NCBI GenBank assembly: GCA_934122085.1
Contig: CAKOVS010000005.1
Span: 62,001-126,000 of the forward strand
Length of the DNA stretch: 64,000 nt
Direction: 5' to 3'
DNA from: an uncultured Clostridia bacterium
Lineage (GTDB): Bacteria > Bacillota > Clostridia > TANB77 > CAG-508
Both the position numbers and the translations under genes were made by a program. Shown here piece by piece: positions 17,939 to 26,356 of this stretch. The notes below the pieces were generated by a model that made no database searches, was not told the DNA's origin, and saw only the letters and a program-made list of their open reading frames with translations. Each line of letters opens with the position of its first letter. The first letter of the stretch is position 1.

Positions 17939-19279
17939 ATGAATATAAAAAGATTTTCTAAAATAATATTTAACATTGTAATTATAACAATAACTTTATT
18001 TATAACTACAAATATTGTAAATGCAGAAAATACAATTTCAACAAGTATAGATAAGCAAATAAATATAACTCAAAGTACAAAAACAGCAATTACAGAATCA
18101 ACTAATCTAACTAAAAGTGTCAAGCCTCAATCAGAAGGAACAATAAATAATGATATAAAAACAAGTACAAATGAAGATAAACAAGAAAATAGTACACAAC
18201 AAAAACAAGAACAAACTACTATAACACAATCAACAAAAGAAAAAGCAATTAGTACCAAAGCCCAAAAAAAGAAAAACTATCAATATGTAAGATTTTTTAT
18301 AAATTACAAATCAGAAGCATTGGACGCTGGAGGAAATGTAGGAGGTCAAGACCCAGACAAATTTACACCAATGTTATGGGAATGTGATGTAAAAAATGCA
18401 ACAGCAGACACAAACTATTATATAGTAGGAGAAACTAAAGATAATTCATATAAAGCAGATAAAGAAATAAGAAAATTAGTTGGAGACAAAAAAGATGGTT
18501 CAATATATATAGTATCATTTCCAACAGATGAATACATATTTAAAGAATTAAAACAATATGTAAATATATTATCAATAGATGGAAAAAGCATAAAAGTAGA
18601 TGAATTAAATACAGACCATTATGAAGTAAGATGGTATGTATTCAAATTGCATAGTAATTTCTGGCATATAGATGGAAAATTAGTAAGAAAAGAAGGTCAA
18701 ATAATAATAACAAAAACATTTAAAGGAAACAAAGATGTAATTGAAGAATTAACAGGATATTCATTTGAACAAAATAAATCGATATCAAAATCACCATTTA
18801 ATATTACATTAAAAGGTGGAACAGATATAAAAATATTAAATTTAGAAAATCATGATGATATAGAAAACAATTCAACAAATGATGAATATATATTAACATA
18901 TAAATGGAAAGTGAAAACAAAATATGGAATAACATATACGATAAAAGAAGATAATTATAATTTACCATATTACACTACCTCATGTTCATATAATATACAA
19001 GATCCTAAAACAACAATAGATACATATAAAAATCAATCTAAAGAAGAAACTTTAGGAGATAAGGCAAGTATATTGGGATATAACAATTATGCTGATGATA
19101 ATGAAGAACTATTGGAAGAAAAACAAATGTTAAAGCTAAATTTCACAAATAAGTTAACTCCAATAGATTCATATACAATTATGCCAGAAACAGGAGGTGA
19201 TGGAAATTTTAAGATTTGTTTAATAGGTATCTTTTTAATTGGTACTTCACTTATTTTATTTATTAGAAAGGAACATTAG
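17939..19279 (+). CDS. Sortase-anchored surface protein, probable minor pilin
   Basis: The start is the ATG at 17939 with GAAAGGAAAA upstream; the open frame to 17840 overlaps a terminator. It has a signal peptide (cleavage about residue 31, after IVNA), a Thr/Ser/Gln-rich stalk (about 32-115), a central part of unknown fold (about 120-300), and a region that could be a Cna-B-like domain (ITKTFKGN... about 255-400). The C-terminus is a sorting signal: MPETGG near 415, a hydrophobic helix and RKEH. MPETG replaces the usual LPxTG. Three bases separate it from the major pilin gene; the third gene is a sortase. It is most likely a tip or base subunit of a covalent pilus. Confidence 0.8.
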   Translation: MNIKRFSKIIFNIVIITITLFITTNIVNAENTISTSIDKQINITQSTKTAITESTNLTKSVKPQSEGTINNDIKTSTNEDKQENSTQQKQEQTTITQSTKEKAISTKAQKKKNYQYVRFFINYKSEALDAGGNVGGQDPDKFTPMLWECDVKNATADTNYYIVGETKDNSYKADKEIRKLVGDKKDGSIYIVSFPTDEYIFKELKQYVNILSIDGKSIKVDELNTDHYEVRWYVFKLHSNFWHIDGKLVRKEGQIIITKTFKGNKDVIEELTGYSFEQNKSISKSPFNITLKGGTDIKILNLENHDDIENNSTNDEYILTYKWKVKTKYGITYTIKEDNYNLPYYTTSCSYNIQDPKTTIDTYKNQSKEETLGDKASILGYNNYADDNEELLEEKQMLKLNFTNKLTPIDSYTIMPETGGDGNFKICLIGIFLIGTSLILFIRKEH

Positions 19280-19282
19280 AAA

Positions 19283-20842
19283 ATGAAAAAAATTATTTCA
19301 ATTTTGACAATTGTTTTATTAGCTATTATTGCAGTATGTCCACTAAGTTTTGCTGCTAATAACTTAACATTAACTGTTACAGGTGATGTAGCAGGAAGAA
19401 CATTATCAGTATATAAATTATTTAATTTAACAGTAGAAGATAATGATAATTACCATTATTCATGGGATGGTTTAGCATCAGAAGGATTCTTTACAAGTAA
19501 AGGATATGCAAATATATATCAAGTATTAGAGGAATTAAGAAATTATGAAAATGATTCTACAAGTTTAACAAATTTAGCATTAGAATATTATAATTTCTGT
19601 ACAGATCCTGCTAATAGTGAAACATTAGCAAACAAAACTTCAAGAATAGATTTTAAAACAGTTGGAGAAGATGAGAGATATATTGAATTTACAGGATTAG
19701 ATGAAGGATATTATTTAGTATATGATGAAACAGAAAATCCTAATAATACAGTATCAAAAGCTAGATCAGCAGCAATACTTTCAAGCTTAATTCAAAGTGA
19801 AGAAGTAAAAATTAAAACAGATGACATTCACATAGAAAAAGAGACAGATGTAACAACAGCAAATATTGGTGAAAATGTAAACTTTACAATTACAACAGAA
19901 GTTCCAAGAATGATTGGATATGACAAATATGAATTCAATGTAGAAGATACAATGTCAAAAGGATTAGACTTTAATGATGATATAGAAATAACAATAGGTG
20001 GTCAAATATATACAAATGCAACAATTTCTAAAATAACAAATGCAAATGGAACAACAAGTTTAGAAATAAAATTTAATGATTTTATTTCACAAAAAGATAA
20101 TGCTGGTGCAGAAATAAAAATTACATATTCTGCAAAATTAAATTCAGAAGCAGCAATTGAAAAAGACAATACTAACCAAGTAAAATTAATATACTCAAAT
20201 GATCCAAAAGCTGATGGAAAGGGTGAATCAACACCAGATATTGTTCATGTATATTCATTTACATTTGATATAACAAAAAAGAATTCAAAAGATGAAACAT
20301 TAAATGGTGCAAAATTCATATTAAAACTTTCAAATGGAAAATATGCTACATTTGATGAAAATGGAAAATTTACAGGAGAAGTTGAAAACAAAGAAGATGC
20401 AACAGTATTAACTTCATCAGGAACAAAAGAAAAAGATGGTGCAGAAGTTGATGCAGGAAAAATCCAAATATCAGGATTAAAAGAAGGAACATATACATTA
20501 ATTGAAAAAGAAGCTCCAGAAGGATATAATACACCAAATTTTGAATTTGTATTTAAAATAACACCAAGATTTAATGATGATGGAATTCTTGAAGATGCAG
20601 ATTTTGAATATTTACCAATGTCAAATTCAGCAAATGGATATGTTACAGGAATACAAACAAAAGATGGTGTTGCAGAATTTACTATTGACATATTAAATGC
20701 AAAAAAAGGATTATTACCATCAACAGGTGGAATGGGAACAACACTATTTACAACTGCAGGAATTGTTTTAATGATTAGTGCATTAAGTGTTTTAGTTATA
20801 AAAATGAAGAAAAATAAATCAGTATATTCAAAAGAAAATTAG
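19283..20842 (+). CDS. Major LPXTG pilin subunit with isopeptide-type domains
   Basis: This 519-residue protein has a signal peptide (cleavage after about 25), an N-terminal pilin domain, a middle domain (about 190-315) of the fimbrial isopeptide-forming type, and a SpaA/Cna-B-like domain (about 325-470). The last contains the pilin E-box as EKEAPEGY near 408, whose Glu supports intramolecular Lys-Asn bonds in this family. The C-terminus has LPSTGG near 479, a hydrophobic helix and a basic tail. A class C sortase would polymerise it into pili and anchor it to the wall. The gene lies between a second anchored protein and the sortase. Confidence 0.88.
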   Translation: MKKIISILTIVLLAIIAVCPLSFAANNLTLTVTGDVAGRTLSVYKLFNLTVEDNDNYHYSWDGLASEGFFTSKGYANIYQVLEELRNYENDSTSLTNLALEYYNFCTDPANSETLANKTSRIDFKTVGEDERYIEFTGLDEGYYLVYDETENPNNTVSKARSAAILSSLIQSEEVKIKTDDIHIEKETDVTTANIGENVNFTITTEVPRMIGYDKYEFNVEDTMSKGLDFNDDIEITIGGQIYTNATISKITNANGTTSLEIKFNDFISQKDNAGAEIKITYSAKLNSEAAIEKDNTNQVKLIYSNDPKADGKGESTPDIVHVYSFTFDITKKNSKDETLNGAKFILKLSNGKYATFDENGKFTGEVENKEDATVLTSSGTKEKDGAEVDAGKIQISGLKEGTYTLIEKEAPEGYNTPNFEFVFKITPRFNDDGILEDADFEYLPMSNSANGYVTGIQTKDGVAEFTIDILNAKKGLLPSTGGMGTTLFTTAGIVLMISALSVLVIKMKKNKSVYSKEN

Positions 20843-20860
20843 TATGAAAGGGATATAATA

Positions 20861-21559
20861 ATGTTAAAATTTTTTAAGAAATATTGGATAAACATTTTGT
20901 TTGTAATGATATTTGTTATAGGATTATTAATATTTTTATATCCTTTTATTAGTAATTTTATTAACGAAAGACTTCAAACAAAAGAAGTATCTGAATATGA
21001 TGTTAAGATACAAAAATTAACAAATGATGAATATAATTTGATGATTAGAAAAGCTCAGGAATATAATAATTTACTACTTTCTGGCACATTAGAGGAAAAT
21101 ACAGAAAAGGCAGATGAAAGAGGATATTATGATTTATTATCATTAGATGATTCAGGAATAATGGGATATTTAACAATAGATAAAATAAATGTTAAAGCAC
21201 CAATATTTCATGGAAGTGAAAGATCTGTTTTACAAAATGGAATAGGTCATATGAAAGGTTCATCATTGCCTGTTGATAGCCCAAGTTCACATGTTATTTT
21301 AGCAGGGCATACAGGTTTACCTTCTGCTAAGTTATTAACAGATTTAAATAAGATGGAAATTGGAGATAAATTTGAAATATCTGTTTTAAAATATAAATTT
21401 GTTTATGAGGTAGATCAAATTCTTGTAGTAGAACCTAATAATACAGAAAATTTGGGAATTGAAGAGGGAAAACAGTTTGCTACACTTATTACTTGTACTC
21501 CATATGGGGTTAATTCACATAGATTACTTGTGAGAGGAAAGTTAGTAAGTAATAAATAA
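20861..21559 (+). CDS. Class C (pilin-polymerising) sortase
   Basis: This transpeptidase cleaves LPxTG-type signals. In 232 residues it has one N-terminal membrane helix (about 8-30), a catalytic His in AGHTGLP near 149, a catalytic Cys in TLITCTPYG near 211, and an Arg in HRLLVRG near 224. The segment DDSGIMGYLTIDKINVKAPIFHGS matches the entry of class C enzymes. The C-terminal membrane helix usual in class C is missing: the protein stops soon after the Arg. It is the last gene of the pilus operon, 18 bp after the major pilin gene. Confidence 0.9.
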   Translation: MLKFFKKYWINILFVMIFVIGLLIFLYPFISNFINERLQTKEVSEYDVKIQKLTNDEYNLMIRKAQEYNNLLLSGTLEENTEKADERGYYDLLSLDDSGIMGYLTIDKINVKAPIFHGSERSVLQNGIGHMKGSSLPVDSPSSHVILAGHTGLPSAKLLTDLNKMEIGDKFEISVLKYKFVYEVDQILVVEPNNTENLGIEEGKQFATLITCTPYGVNSHRLLVRGKLVSNK

Positions 21560-21573
21560 AATATTATGAAAAC

Positions 21574-21603
21574 TTGACAAAATTAGAATAATGGTTATAT
21601 AAT
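21574..21603 (+). promoter_or_regulatory. Promoter of the LRV-repeat gene pair
   Basis: TTGACA (21574-21579), an 18-nt spacer and TATAAT (21598-21603), about 85 bases before the first LRV gene. Confidence 0.8.
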
Positions 21604-21687
21604 ACGCAATGTAAATCCTAAGTACAGGGGGAATAAAATGTACAAGTAAGTAATATCTCTAAATAGTAATTACTAGGAGGTAAACAA

Positions 21688-22743
21688 ATGAAAGTTATTA
21701 TTAGATTAGAGGATCTTTCATTAGAGGCAAGGGAATTAATAGCTTTTGAAACAGATAATGCAGATTTGCTTGCTGAGCTTTCAAAAGATAAAGAAGTTCG
21801 TGTTAGGAGGGCAGTTGCGGCTAATAAAAATACAGAAAAATTAATTTTGGATGAATTGGCAAATGATAATGATAATACTGTTCGTTATAATGTTGCCAAT
21901 AATGTAAAGACAAGTTCTTTATTTCTAGATAAATTATCGAGAGATAAAGATGTTTTGGTTCGGGCTGGTGTTGCTCATAATGAAAAAACAAGTGAAATTA
22001 CTCTTAATAAATTGGCGAGTGATAATAGTTATTTTGTTCGACAGAATGTTTTAATGGGTTCGTATGATAAAAAAAGAAAAATATATGAAAGAACATGGAA
22101 AATATTGGCAGAAGATCCCTGTAGAGAGATTCGCTCATTGGTTGCAACTAAAACTTCAGATGAGGATTTGTTAAAAAAGCTTTCTGAGGACGAATCCGAA
22201 GTAGTAAGAAAAAGTGTTTTGGCTAATCTTGAAATGAAATTAGAACTACGAGTATGGATTGTACAAAATTGTAGCATAGAAAGTATGAAAATTATGGCTT
22301 TGGACAATTTTAACTGGCCAGATGAAATTCTTATTAAGTTGCTTGATAATTTGTCAGAAGAAATTCGATTGCATATTGTAAAAAAATTGACTTTGAGTGA
22401 GGTGGTACTGGAAAAATTATCAGAGGATCCTAGCATAAAAGTTCGTGTTGCTGTTGTAAGTTATCCGAAAGTTACAGATAGAATTTTGGTGAAACTTGCA
22501 AAAGACACATGTCCAGAAGTAAGAGAAATGGTTGCCAAAAAAATAAAAATGAGGAATATACTTAAGGAATTGTCATATGATTCTGAAGAACGAGTTAGAT
22601 TAGCTGTTGTTGACAATGGGATTGTAACTTTAGAAATTCTTAGGAGACTTAGAAAGGATAAATCAGAAGAAGTTAAATGCTTAGCGAATAGAAAACTTAG
22701 ACAGCATGACGAGGTACTTAAGGAAAAGAGACAATGGCAATGA
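21688..22743 (+). CDS. LRV/HEAT-like repeat protein, first of a tandem pair
   Basis: This 351-residue protein consists almost wholly of 24-25-residue helical repeats of the leucine-rich-variant type, with the pattern LSxDxxxxVRxxVAxNxxT. At least ten are visible from about residue 22 on. LRV repeats form curved helical rods used for protein binding. The N-terminal 4Fe-4S cysteines of the Azotobacter LRV protein are absent. It has a strong AGGAGG site, its own promoter, and a 30-bp gap to a paralogue. It has no signal peptide, so it is probably cytoplasmic. The partner is unknown. Confidence 0.82.
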   Translation: MKVIIRLEDLSLEARELIAFETDNADLLAELSKDKEVRVRRAVAANKNTEKLILDELANDNDNTVRYNVANNVKTSSLFLDKLSRDKDVLVRAGVAHNEKTSEITLNKLASDNSYFVRQNVLMGSYDKKRKIYERTWKILAEDPCREIRSLVATKTSDEDLLKKLSEDESEVVRKSVLANLEMKLELRVWIVQNCSIESMKIMALDNFNWPDEILIKLLDNLSEEIRLHIVKKLTLSEVVLEKLSEDPSIKVRVAVVSYPKVTDRILVKLAKDTCPEVREMVAKKIKMRNILKELSYDSEERVRLAVVDNGIVTLEILRRLRKDKSEEVKCLANRKLRQHDEVLKEKRQWQ

Positions 22744-22773
22744 AAATTGGGAAACTACTAATGAGGTGATAAA

Positions 22774-23874
22774 ATGGAATTTACTATTGAGTTAGAGAAA
22801 TTTAGTTCCCGCGCAAGGCAAGAGATAGCCTCTTCTAGTAATAGAAATAATAATTTATTACTTGCTCTGAAAGATGATAGTGATGAGGCTGTTAGAATTT
22901 CTGTTGCATTAAACCCAAATATAAATGATGAGGTTTTAACTGAGCTAGCAAATGATGATTCGATAGCAGTACGTGTTGCCACAGCATTAAATCCAAAGGC
23001 TAGCGATGTTATACAAGCAAAGATTGCTGAAGATAGTGATGAAATTGCTCGTGCAACTTTTGCATTATATACAGCCAGTGAACATTTTATTAAGAGGCTT
23101 GTTGAAGATAAATCAGAATTTGTACGATTACAAGCAGTCTTAAACAGAAATATTGATGATGAACTTGCTTTATGGATAGTACAGAATAATAGTATGGAAA
23201 AGATAAGAATGGAGGCTTTGTATAAATATTTTATTTATATGAGTAATGAAAAACGTCTAGAAATGATGGAAAATAGTTCATATCAAGTTCGTCTGTATGT
23301 TGTGCAAAATGAAATGGATGAAGATATTTTAATTAAGGCTTCAAAAGATGAATGTGCAGATATTAGATTGTATGCAGTGGCAAAAACTACAAATTTTGAC
23401 ATTATTAATAGATTGTATTTGGAGGATGATAATGCAGAAGTTATATTTAATGCTTGGGTAAGGAAACATCGTTTATTGTTAGACGAACTTGCTGATTGCC
23501 AAAATAAATGTTATTTGTCGAGAAAAGCATTTCGTAATCAAGTGATGAATGAAAAAGCTAATGCAGATGTTTTATTTTTTTCTTGGAAAAGGAAACATCG
23601 TTTATTGTTAGATGAACTTATTGATTGTAAAAAGAAATGTGACTCATCTGTGGAGGCATTTCTTAATCGAGTAAGTGATGAAAAAGGATGGACTAAATTG
23701 GAGGCTGCTAAATATTTTAATATAGAAGTATGGATAAGGAGATATGAAGAAGTACTTACTGATTGTCAAAGGAGATATGACATATTGGTAAATGCAATTC
23801 TTGAATTAGTGAGCAATGAAAAAGGATGGACTAAATTGCAGACTGCAAAATATTTTAACATAGAACCAAGATAA
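22774..23874 (+). CDS. LRV/HEAT-like repeat protein with a novel duplicated C-terminal region
   Basis: A paralogue of the preceding gene (366 residues). About ten LRV-type repeats (residues 1-220) match it, including EEL/DELALWIVQNNSMEK-like segments. Beyond about 225 the sequence changes to a Cys-containing helical repeat: RKHRLLLDEL.DC...KC occurs twice (about 230-245 and 271-286), and EKGWTKL..AKYFNIE twice (about 304-319 and 350-365). The latter looks like a small helix-turn-helix-like unit. The pair is probably one operon ended by the terminator at 23916-23952. The function is unknown; the C-terminal units may bind a ligand or nucleic acid, which is inference. Confidence 0.78.
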   Translation: MEFTIELEKFSSRARQEIASSSNRNNNLLLALKDDSDEAVRISVALNPNINDEVLTELANDDSIAVRVATALNPKASDVIQAKIAEDSDEIARATFALYTASEHFIKRLVEDKSEFVRLQAVLNRNIDDELALWIVQNNSMEKIRMEALYKYFIYMSNEKRLEMMENSSYQVRLYVVQNEMDEDILIKASKDECADIRLYAVAKTTNFDIINRLYLEDDNAEVIFNAWVRKHRLLLDELADCQNKCYLSRKAFRNQVMNEKANADVLFFSWKRKHRLLLDELIDCKKKCDSSVEAFLNRVSDEKGWTKLEAAKYFNIEVWIRRYEEVLTDCQRRYDILVNAILELVSNEKGWTKLQTAKYFNIEPR

Positions 23875-23915
23875 ATAAGTAGTAAAATAAAAATGTAAAA
23901 AGAGTTTTTGTTTTG

Positions 23916-23952
23916 CAGAAAATGAGTGAGAATTTCTTCACTCATTTTTCTG
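23916..23952 (+). terminator. Terminator of the LRV gene pair
   Basis: CAGAAAATGAGTGA pairs with TCACTCATTTTTCTG, then TTTCG. Confidence 0.75.
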
Positions 23953-24047
23953 TTTCGCATATAATTTAATTATTATTATTACATTAGTGTCCATATCAAA
24001 ATACTATGATAGTCATTAATTAAAATTATAGATTAATAAAATATTCA

Positions 24048-24076
24048 TTGACTACAAATTCATAAAATTATATAAT
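24048..24076 (+). promoter_or_regulatory. Promoter of the ABC-FtsX operon
   Basis: TTGACT (24048-24053), a 17-nt spacer and TATAAT (24071-24076). The expected transcription start, about 24083, falls on the first base of a leader hairpin. Confidence 0.75.
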
Positions 24077-24078
24077 CA

Positions 24079-24127
24079 ATATGGTAAGAAAAAACTCGCC
24101 ATATTTTTTCTTATTTGTTCTCTTACC
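24079..24127 (+). other. 5'-end leader with competing hairpins
   Basis: Three stems exclude one another: ATATGG with CCATAT, TAAGAAAAA with TTTTTCTTA, and GGTAAGA (24083) with TCTTACC (24121-24127). The last would put a hairpin at the very 5' end of the mRNA. It may stabilise or attenuate the ABC transcript. Confidence 0.35.
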
Positions 24128-24153
24128 AAAAAAATAAAAAGGGGAAAATACAT

Positions 24154-26352
24154 ATGTTAAAATTAGAAAATGTATCAAAAATTTATTACACAAATGGAAT
24201 TGTAGCAACAGGAATATCAAAAGTAAATTTAGAATTAAACATAGGTGAATTTGTAGTAATAACAGGTGAATCTGGAAGTGGAAAAAGCACACTTTTAAAT
24301 GTAATATCAGGAATTGACAGTTATGAAGAAGGAGAAATGTATATAAATGGCAAAGAAACAAGCCATTATACTGAAAAAGACTTTGAAGAATATAGAAAAA
24401 AATATATAGCAAATATTTTTCAAAGTTTCAATTTAATTAATAGTTATACAGTATACCAAAATGTAGAACTAGTATTACTGTTAAATGGATATAAAAGAAA
24501 ACAGATAAAGAAAAAAGTACTTGATATAATTGATAAAGTAGGACTCACAAAATTTAAAAATACAAAAGTATCAAAACTATCAGGAGGGCAAAAACAAAGA
24601 GTAGCAATAGCAAGAGCAATTGTAAAAGATACACCAATAATTGTTGCAGATGAGCCAACTGGAAATTTAGATACAAAGTCAGCATATGAAATTATAGAAT
24701 TATTAAAAAATGTAGCAAAAGACAAATTAGTAGTTATTGTAACACATAATATAGAACAAGTTGAAAAATATGCAACAAGAATAATAAAAATGCATGATGG
24801 AAGAATGATACAAAACACTGAAATAAAAAATATAAATGAAGATTCAAAAATAACACAAGCAAGTGGAAAAAATATAACAATTCCAAATCAATATAGATTA
24901 GGAATCAGAAATACATTTAATATATTCTCAAAATTTATATTATTATTTATAGTATTTACATTTATGAGTGTTGCATTTTTAGCTGAATATTCAGCATTTA
25001 AATTAGTAGAACATTCAACAGAAGAAAACAGCGGATATAGTGCAAATTTAAGAGATATTTCAAAAGAAAGAATATTAATAAATAAACAAAATAGAGAATC
25101 ATTTACAGAAGATGATTATAGTAAAATAAAACAATTATCAAATATAGACTATATAGTAGAAGATGATATTTCATTAGATACAGAATTTATATTAAGAAAT
25201 GATACGCTAAATACTTATGGATATATAAAAGATATAAATAATTTCAAAGGAAATCTAGATATAGGAAGAATGCCAGAAAATGATGACGAAATTATCTTAA
25301 AAGCAAATAAAGATGACTATACTATAACACAAATGTTAGATGAAACATTAAATAGTGAATTTTCGTTACAAAAATCATATAGAGAAGGAGATACAATAAA
25401 AACAGTAAAAATAGTTGGAATTCAATATAATGAAAACAATACTATATATGATAGAACTTTTTATGTATCAAATGAAGTTAAAAAAGTAGTAAGATCTTAT
25501 GTGCATAATCAATATAGTGATATGAAAACATTATTAAATGATAAATATGTACAATATAATATTGAAACAAGCGAAAATGTTGAGCCAGGTACAGCAATTG
25601 TAAATGATGATTTAAAATATCAGTTTAAAAATAATAAAATAATAAATCAAAATATAAATATAAGTGTAAGCAATATTTATTATGAAGATAATATTGATTT
25701 AACAATTACCAAAACATTTACAAAGTCAAATCTAAAGAAGTTAACAGGATATACAGATTATAGTTATTATCAAAATGCAATAATTATAAATCCTGATGAT
25801 TACAACTCATTATATGATAAGCCATCATATCAATCAAGTGTATATGTAAAAGATGCAAGTATAATAGACCAAACAATGAGTGAATTGGAAAATTTGGGAT
25901 TAAAACCTAAAAAGGCTACAGACTTTAAAGTGGAATATGAAAATGAAAGCCAGATTGTAAAAATATTTAAAGTAGTAGTAACAATATTTGTAATAATAGT
26001 GGTATTTTTCATATCATATTTGATAATAAGTATTATTCTAAAATCAAGAAATATATATTATACAACTTTAAGAATGTTAGGAGCAACATCTAAGAGTACA
26101 AGAAAAATATTAAATATTGAATTATTTATAAATTCAACATTATCATATTTAATGGTATTAACCTTTGGATATCTGGTAAAACAAGATATTATAAAAATCG
26201 AATTTATTGCAAATTTAATAAAATATATAACATTAAATGAATGTATTTTAATGTATTTAATTTTGTTTGTAGTAACACAATTAATAGCAAGAAAATTTGC
26301 AAAGAAAATATTTAAAAGTTCTGCAATGAACAGATATAATGAGGAGGTGTAA
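24154..26352 (+). CDS. ABC exporter: ATPase fused to FtsX-type permease (first of two)
   Basis: The start is the ATG at 24154 (AAGGGG upstream). The 732-residue protein begins with a MacB/LolD-type ATPase: Walker A GESGSGKST (about 39-47), signature LSGGQKQR near 143, Walker B VADEPTGNLD near 163. The permease half has four membrane helices (about 260-285, 605-630, 670-695, 705-725) and a large extracytoplasmic domain between the first two. Such transporters use ATP to drive extracytoplasmic work or export peptides, antibiotics or signals. Its stop codon lies within the ribosome site of the next gene, so the two are translationally linked and probably form a heterodimer. Confidence 0.88.
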   Translation: MLKLENVSKIYYTNGIVATGISKVNLELNIGEFVVITGESGSGKSTLLNVISGIDSYEEGEMYINGKETSHYTEKDFEEYRKKYIANIFQSFNLINSYTVYQNVELVLLLNGYKRKQIKKKVLDIIDKVGLTKFKNTKVSKLSGGQKQRVAIARAIVKDTPIIVADEPTGNLDTKSAYEIIELLKNVAKDKLVVIVTHNIEQVEKYATRIIKMHDGRMIQNTEIKNINEDSKITQASGKNITIPNQYRLGIRNTFNIFSKFILLFIVFTFMSVAFLAEYSAFKLVEHSTEENSGYSANLRDISKERILINKQNRESFTEDDYSKIKQLSNIDYIVEDDISLDTEFILRNDTLNTYGYIKDINNFKGNLDIGRMPENDDEIILKANKDDYTITQMLDETLNSEFSLQKSYREGDTIKTVKIVGIQYNENNTIYDRTFYVSNEVKKVVRSYVHNQYSDMKTLLNDKYVQYNIETSENVEPGTAIVNDDLKYQFKNNKIINQNINISVSNIYYEDNIDLTITKTFTKSNLKKLTGYTDYSYYQNAIIINPDDYNSLYDKPSYQSSVYVKDASIIDQTMSELENLGLKPKKATDFKVEYENESQIVKIFKVVVTIFVIIVVFFISYLIISIILKSRNIYYTTLRMLGATSKSTRKILNIELFINSTLSYLMVLTFGYLVKQDIIKIEFIANLIKYITLNECILMYLILFVVTQLIARKFAKKIFKSSAMNRYNEEV

Positions 26353-26356
26353 TATT

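Noticed and set aside
24081..24105. ACTCGCCATATTT in the ABC operon leader matches part of the two-hairpin repeat
   Set aside because: Only about 13 bases agree and neither hairpin module is present; chance or a very old remnant cannot be separated, so it was not counted as a copy.
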